Shown piece by piece: positions 30,736-33,940 of a stretch of DNA of 33,940 bases. Within the stretch, counting starts at the first letter, position 1; each line of letters begins with the position of its first letter. This DNA comes from Caccovivens sp964594865 (GTDB taxonomy: Bacteria; Bacillota; Clostridia; Christensenellales; UBA1242): assembly GCA_964594865.1 (NCBI GenBank), contig CAZQMZ010000011.1, positions 1 to 33,940 on the forward strand, given 5' to 3'. A model generated the notes under the pieces. That model did no database searches and was not told the origin of the DNA. It saw only the letters and a list, made by a program, of their open reading frames with translations. The translations under genes were made by a program, and so were the position numbers.

Positions 30736-31485
30736 ATGACAAAAAAGACAGCAATCATCATTGGTGGGTCAAGCGAAATTGGACTTGCCACCGCAAAGAA
30801 ATTGGCGAAGCAAGGTTTTGACCTTGCACTTACATACAACACAAACAAGATTGACATAAAAAAAGAGTTTGTTCAAGAACTTGAACAAAACAAAAATTTG
30901 AAAATCAAATCATATCAACTCAATCTCACAACAAATGGTGAAATTGAAAAGTTTTTTGATGGTGTTTCAAAAGATTTTGCATATATCGACACCCTTGTTT
31001 TCTCATCTGGTGTTGCTCAAAAACGCGCGCTTATTATGGACGTTTCAAATGAAGAGATTGACAATTTGTTTGAAGTGAACATCAAATCAGCAATTAAGTG
31101 CGTGAGAGAATTTGTGAAATTGACCATCAACCAGCACCCTGCAAACATTGTGCTTGTGGGCTCTTTTGTCGAAAAGATTGGCTGTTCGTGTGAAAGTGTG
31201 TATACTTCAACAAAGAGTGCCATGTCTGGACTTTGCAAATCTTTGTCAAGCGAACTTGGAAATTTCGATGTGCGCATAAATGTTGTCGCTCCAGGATTTA
31301 TTGACACCAAAATGAACGGAAATTTGTCACAAGAAGAAAAGGACGATTTGGCAGAGATGACTCCACTCAAACGCCTTGGCACCACCGACGATGTTGCAAG
31401 CGCAATAGCCTTTCTTTGCAGTGAAAATGCCACATTCATCACAGGACAAACACTCTATATTGACGGCGGTTTGATTTTGGAATAA
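30736..31485 (+). CDS. Short-chain dehydrogenase/reductase, FabG-like
   Basis: A 249-residue classical SDR. Cofactor motif IIGGSSEIGLATAKKLA at residues 8-24 (GG-S-S-E-IG in place of TGxxxGIG), SSGVA near 90 in the place of NNAG, and the tetrad Asn115, Ser143, Tyr156, Lys160 with YTSTK. A C-terminal PGFIDTKM and ITGQTLYIDGG complete the fold. It resembles 3-oxoacyl-ACP reductase, which would fit the neighbouring fatty acid-binding DegV, but SDR substrate cannot be told from sequence. The ATG at 30736 has GGAG before it. Confidence 0.88.
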   Translation: MTKKTAIIIGGSSEIGLATAKKLAKQGFDLALTYNTNKIDIKKEFVQELEQNKNLKIKSYQLNLTTNGEIEKFFDGVSKDFAYIDTLVFSSGVAQKRALIMDVSNEEIDNLFEVNIKSAIKCVREFVKLTINQHPANIVLVGSFVEKIGCSCESVYTSTKSAMSGLCKSLSSELGNFDVRINVVAPGFIDTKMNGNLSQEEKDDLAEMTPLKRLGTTDDVASAIAFLCSENATFITGQTLYIDGGLILE

Positions 31486-31487
31486 AA

Positions 31488-31550
31488 TTGCATATCACCA
31501 CATAATGTGGTGTGGTATGCATTCATAATACACCATATGTTGCGTAATTT
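31488..31550. repeat. Palindromic repeat, copy E (between convergent SDR and ftsQ)
   Basis: The first part, GCATATCACCACAT (31490-31503) against ATGTGGTGTGGTATGC (31505-31520), is a strong hairpin. A second, weaker imperfect dyad follows at 31523-31550 (CATAATACACCATATG onwards) and runs into the ftsQ stop codon. The element fills the whole 63-bp gap between two converging genes and is the only candidate terminator there. Confidence 0.8.
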
Positions 31551-32523
31551 AAGACAACTTGACAAAAGCATAATATATGTCGCTTTCTGTTCGGTCGACA
31601 TTCTCATCTAATGTGAGATTGTCGATTTTTATTAGGCAATCAGCAAGCAAAGAATATGACAATGGCACACTCCCTTCAACTCCATTTTCGCTTGACATAT
31701 ATTCGCCATTTTCGTTTTCTAAAACATAGATGATTTGCCCGTCAGCATTGAGAATGTAGCCGTTTTCATCGACGTTCTGATTGTATATTGCACTTTCAAC
31801 TGCAAACATCAGTTGGATTTTGTTTACAAATGCAAAATCAATGTTGTCAATCTCAAAAATTCTTCCTTGAAATGTGGTCAAAGTCAAGGAAGTGTATTCA
31901 ATTCCTGTGAAATCATCAACGTATCTTCCAAGTTCAAGCTCTTGAAACTTTCCCCACTGCTCTGCCAAATCTCGATTGTTGGCAACCATAGCAGAATAGA
32001 AATTCAACATGGCGGTTTGTTCGACATCCAAAAAGTCACCAACTTTAACGTCATCATTATCAAATTCAAGACCTTTCAAAAGAATGCCATTGTTTTGTGT
32101 CGATGTATATTCTTCCAAAATCTTCAACACCCGAAATTCGCGGTCGCAGATCAAATATTGCTTGTCCCCATTCAAGTCCACTTCAACGGCAAAAAGTTCT
32201 TCTCGCTCTGTCACATGAATGACAAACTTGTTTGGGAAAACGGTTTCAATGTTCACCACTTGAAGATAGGCAAAATTCTCGTTTTCGCTGGCATAATTGT
32301 TGATGTTTTCAATATATTTTGTCTTGCTTTCAAACAAAACGCAAGCGCCGTAGTTAAAATTCCCCGCTTCAATGATTTCCGCTTCGCTGATGGTCAAATT
32401 TATCAATGTGGAAGAAAATTCCACCGTGACCGATGAAAGAGCAAACAGTGTCCAAAAGAGAATCAAGACAACCGCAATCACACAAAAAACAACAGAAAGA
32501 GTGATAATAAGTTTTTTGCTCAA
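31549..32523 (-). CDS. ftsQ: Cell division protein FtsQ/DivIB-like
   Basis: A 324-residue bitopic protein: short cytoplasmic N-terminus, one membrane helix at about 4-30, then an extracytoplasmic region. The POTRA-like segment ends in NIETVFPNKFVIHVTEREELFAVE, the best family marker (compare the WPN-x-VIRV-x-ER pattern of FtsQ/DivIB). A long acidic C-terminal part is less conserved. FtsQ/DivIB stabilises the FtsL-FtsB complex at the division site. The start is a TTG at 32523, overlapping the murA TGA, with AAGGA 7 nt upstream. Linkage to murA supports the call. Confidence 0.82.
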   Translation of the reverse strand: MSKKLIITLSVVFCVIAVVLILFWTLFALSSVTVEFSSTLINLTISEAEIIEAGNFNYGACVLFESKTKYIENINNYASENENFAYLQVVNIETVFPNKFVIHVTEREELFAVEVDLNGDKQYLICDREFRVLKILEEYTSTQNNGILLKGLEFDNDDVKVGDFLDVEQTAMLNFYSAMVANNRDLAEQWGKFQELELGRYVDDFTGIEYTSLTLTTFQGRIFEIDNIDFAFVNKIQLMFAVESAIYNQNVDENGYILNADGQIIYVLENENGEYMSSENGVEGSVPLSYSLLADCLIKIDNLTLDENVDRTESDIYYAFVKLS

Positions 32524-33779
32524 TTTTTTATCCTTTCAATCTCCGCACCCAAAAGTTTGAATTTCTCTTCAATTTTCTCATATCCACGGTCTATGTATGA
32601 AATGTTGTGCACAGTTGTGTATCCTTCCGCTTTAAGCCCTGCAATGACAAGTGCTGCGCCCGCTCGTAAATCGGAAGCAAAGACATCCGCGCCATACAAT
32701 TTTTCAACCCCCACAACACAAGCGGTTCTATCTTTGACAGAGATATTTGTTCCCATTTTTTGAAGTTCTGGAACAATACCAAAACGGTTTTCAAAAAGAT
32801 TTTCTTGAATCAAGGAAACTCCGTCGCTAACTGATTGCAAAACCATCATTTGAGGTTGAAGGTCGGTTGGAAAAAATGGATATGGAAGTGTCTGAATTTT
32901 TGATACTGAAGAAAGTCTTTTGTCTGCTTTCAACCTTATTTTATCATCAAACACATCAATTTGGCAAGCAGATTGACGCAAAAAAGAGATCAAACTTTCA
33001 TTATGTTTGGCAAGCGCCCCTTCCAGCATCACATCTCCGCCACAAGTTGCCACTGCAAGAAGATATGTCCCAGCAACAATTCGGTCGGGCATAACGCAAA
33101 ATTCTCCACCATGCAAGGCTTTGACGCCTTCAATTCTTATGCAATCTGTTCCTGCTCCGAAAATTCTGGCACCCATTTTATTCAAAAAATTTTGCAAATC
33201 GACAATTTCAGGTTCTTTTGCAACATTTTTCAGCAGAGTTTCACCTTCCAAAAGACAAGCGCAAAGCATCAAATTTTCAGTCGCTCCAACACTTGGAAAT
33301 GAAAGTGTAACACCGCCAGCATGCATATTTTGCCCGTTGCAATATATGTAACCATGACGCTCAACAATATGCACTCCCAGCGCTCTCAACCCGCTTAAAT
33401 GGATGTCTATTGGTCTTGCTCCAATTTTGCACCCGCCCGGATAGGCAATGACGGCACTTTTAAATTTCCCCAACAGCGCACCTAAAAAAATTATCGATGA
33501 GCGAAGAGCCCGAGAAAGCTCATATGTGATTTTGTTGTTTTTGATCTTTCTAGTATCTATGTAAAGTCGCCGACCATTCAAATTTGACATAACATTCAAA
33601 GATTGTAAGATGTTTCTGGTGTGTATCAAGTCCGAAAGGTCGACATAATTTTCAAATTCAAGTTCGCCATCACACAAAATTGAGCCAGCCAAAATTGGCA
33701 AAAATGCATTCTTTGAAGCATCGACTTTGACTTTTCCAAATAATTTTTTGTCGCCACTAATAAACAATTTTTCATCCAT
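32520..33779 (-). CDS. murA: UDP-N-acetylglucosamine 1-carboxyvinyltransferase (MurA)
   Basis: Catalyses the first committed step of peptidoglycan synthesis, transferring enolpyruvate from PEP to UDP-GlcNAc. The 419-residue protein has the substrate-binding KN pair in DASKNAFLPILA (Lys23-Asn24), the catalytic loop YPGGCKIGARPIDIHL with Cys117 (the fosfomycin target; Cys rather than the resistant Asp), and LPYPFFPTDLQPQ. It is one of the two MurA paralogues common in Firmicutes. No SD is present and a TAGAAT ends 6 nt before the ATG, so the mRNA is probably leaderless. It overlaps ftsQ. Confidence 0.97.
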   Translation of the reverse strand: MDEKLFISGDKKLFGKVKVDASKNAFLPILAGSILCDGELEFENYVDLSDLIHTRNILQSLNVMSNLNGRRLYIDTRKIKNNKITYELSRALRSSIIFLGALLGKFKSAVIAYPGGCKIGARPIDIHLSGLRALGVHIVERHGYIYCNGQNMHAGGVTLSFPSVGATENLMLCACLLEGETLLKNVAKEPEIVDLQNFLNKMGARIFGAGTDCIRIEGVKALHGGEFCVMPDRIVAGTYLLAVATCGGDVMLEGALAKHNESLISFLRQSACQIDVFDDKIRLKADKRLSSVSKIQTLPYPFFPTDLQPQMMVLQSVSDGVSLIQENLFENRFGIVPELQKMGTNISVKDRTACVVGVEKLYGADVFASDLRAGAALVIAGLKAEGYTTVHNISYIDRGYEKIEEKFKLLGAEIERIKN

Positions 33780-33785
33780 ATAAAC

Positions 33786-33814
33786 ATTCTATGTATAAAA
33801 AAATTTTTTGACCA
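33786..33814 (-). promoter_or_regulatory. Promoter of murA-ftsQ (leaderless geometry)
   Basis: Minus strand TGGTCA (33814-33809), 17-bp spacer, TAGAAT (33791-33786), then 6 nt to the murA ATG. The -35 matches 4 of 6 consensus bases. Confidence 0.55.
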
Positions 33815-33836
33815 TGAAACATTATTTCAAAATTTT

Positions 33837-33871
33837 AAAAAAGAGAACTTTTCTTTTCAGAAAAATTCTCT
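33837..33871 (-). terminator. Intrinsic terminator of the gene at the right edge
   Basis: Minus strand stem of about 12 bp (AGAGAATTTTTC with GAAAAGTTCTCT, one wobble) around TGAAAA, followed by a T-run to 33837. It lies 8 nt past the stop codon of the partial frame at the right edge. Confidence 0.75.
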
Positions 33872-33878
33872 CTTTGTT

Positions 33879-33940
33879 TTATTGCTTACTCATATATTTT
33901 TGTTTATCTTTTTTGCGTTTTCTTACAATCAAAATGATTA
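33879..33940 (-). CDS. C-terminus of a membrane protein (partial, cut by window edge)
   Basis: Only 19 codons and a TAA are inside the window. They read IILIVRKRKKDKQKYMSKQ, the end of a hydrophobic helix followed by a cationic tail, as at the cytoplasmic end of a membrane protein. A terminator directly downstream supports it as a real gene end. Family unknown. Confidence 0.5.
   Translation of the reverse strand, partial: IILIVRKRKKDKQKYMSKQ

Noticed and set aside
1..33940. CRISPR arrays, tRNA or rRNA genes, insertion sequences, phage genes
   Set aside because: No regularly spaced direct repeats, no tRNA-like cloverleaf or rRNA sequence, and no transposase, integrase or phage protein was seen in any frame.

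Overview
The window is AT-rich DNA with tightly packed housekeeping genes and a complete spoIIIAA-AH operon. It therefore comes from an endospore-forming, low-GC Firmicute, most likely an uncultured member of the Clostridia. Gene order echoes Bacillus/Clostridium synteny in compressed form: ruvC-ruvA-ruvB-queA, infC-rpmI-rplT, and spoIIIA followed by the Asp23 gene, nusB, xseA and xseB. In Bacillus subtilis, accB-accC and folD interrupt the last of these; they are absent here. Almost everything is on the minus strand. The plus strand carries the SRP RNA, one membrane-protein gene (24859-25764) and degV plus an SDR gene (29858-31485).

Layout, left to right. 1-3245: queA (cut by the window edge), ruvB, ruvA and ruvC, transcribed leftward. 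3260-5012: a metallo-beta-lactamase-fold gene and yebC. 5023-7184: infC, rpmI, rplT and a SpoU-type RNA methyltransferase, behind a long leader with a terminator-type attenuator; infC starts at an AUU codon. 7213-10487: two unrecognised genes, a small membrane protein and an 841-residue soluble protein whose N-terminal half holds mTERF-like helical repeats. 10697-14615: an Asp23-family gene, nusB, xseA, xseB and proS. 14617-19756: spoIIIAA to spoIIIAH. 19885-20221: the long Bacillus-type SRP RNA. 20230-24193: LMW phosphatase, rpiB, a glycosyltransferase-like membrane protein, gap, an unknown gene and a YtxH-like gene. 24421-24732: rsfS. 24859-25764: an unknown membrane protein. 25797-29702: lysS, nth, obg and yhbY. 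29751-31485: degV and an SDR. 31549-33814: murA and ftsQ. The C-terminus of one more gene lies at the right edge.

Three themes go beyond routine annotation. First, a family of short palindromic repeats, built from a half-site close to TGCATAATACACAACAT, occupies five intergenic sites. Each lies just after the stop codon of a minus-strand gene, and two of them sit inside operons. Second, three genes (ruvC, rsfS, murA) have a recognisable promoter whose -10 hexamer ends only 6-7 nt before the ATG, with no Shine-Dalgarno sequence, so they look leaderless. A fourth gene (7213-7824) has the same geometry with a poorer -35. Nearly all other genes have a clear GGAG-type site. Third, the ruvC promoter is physically built into the terminator of the gene upstream.

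All calls come from reading the sequence and recalled family motifs; no database search was run.
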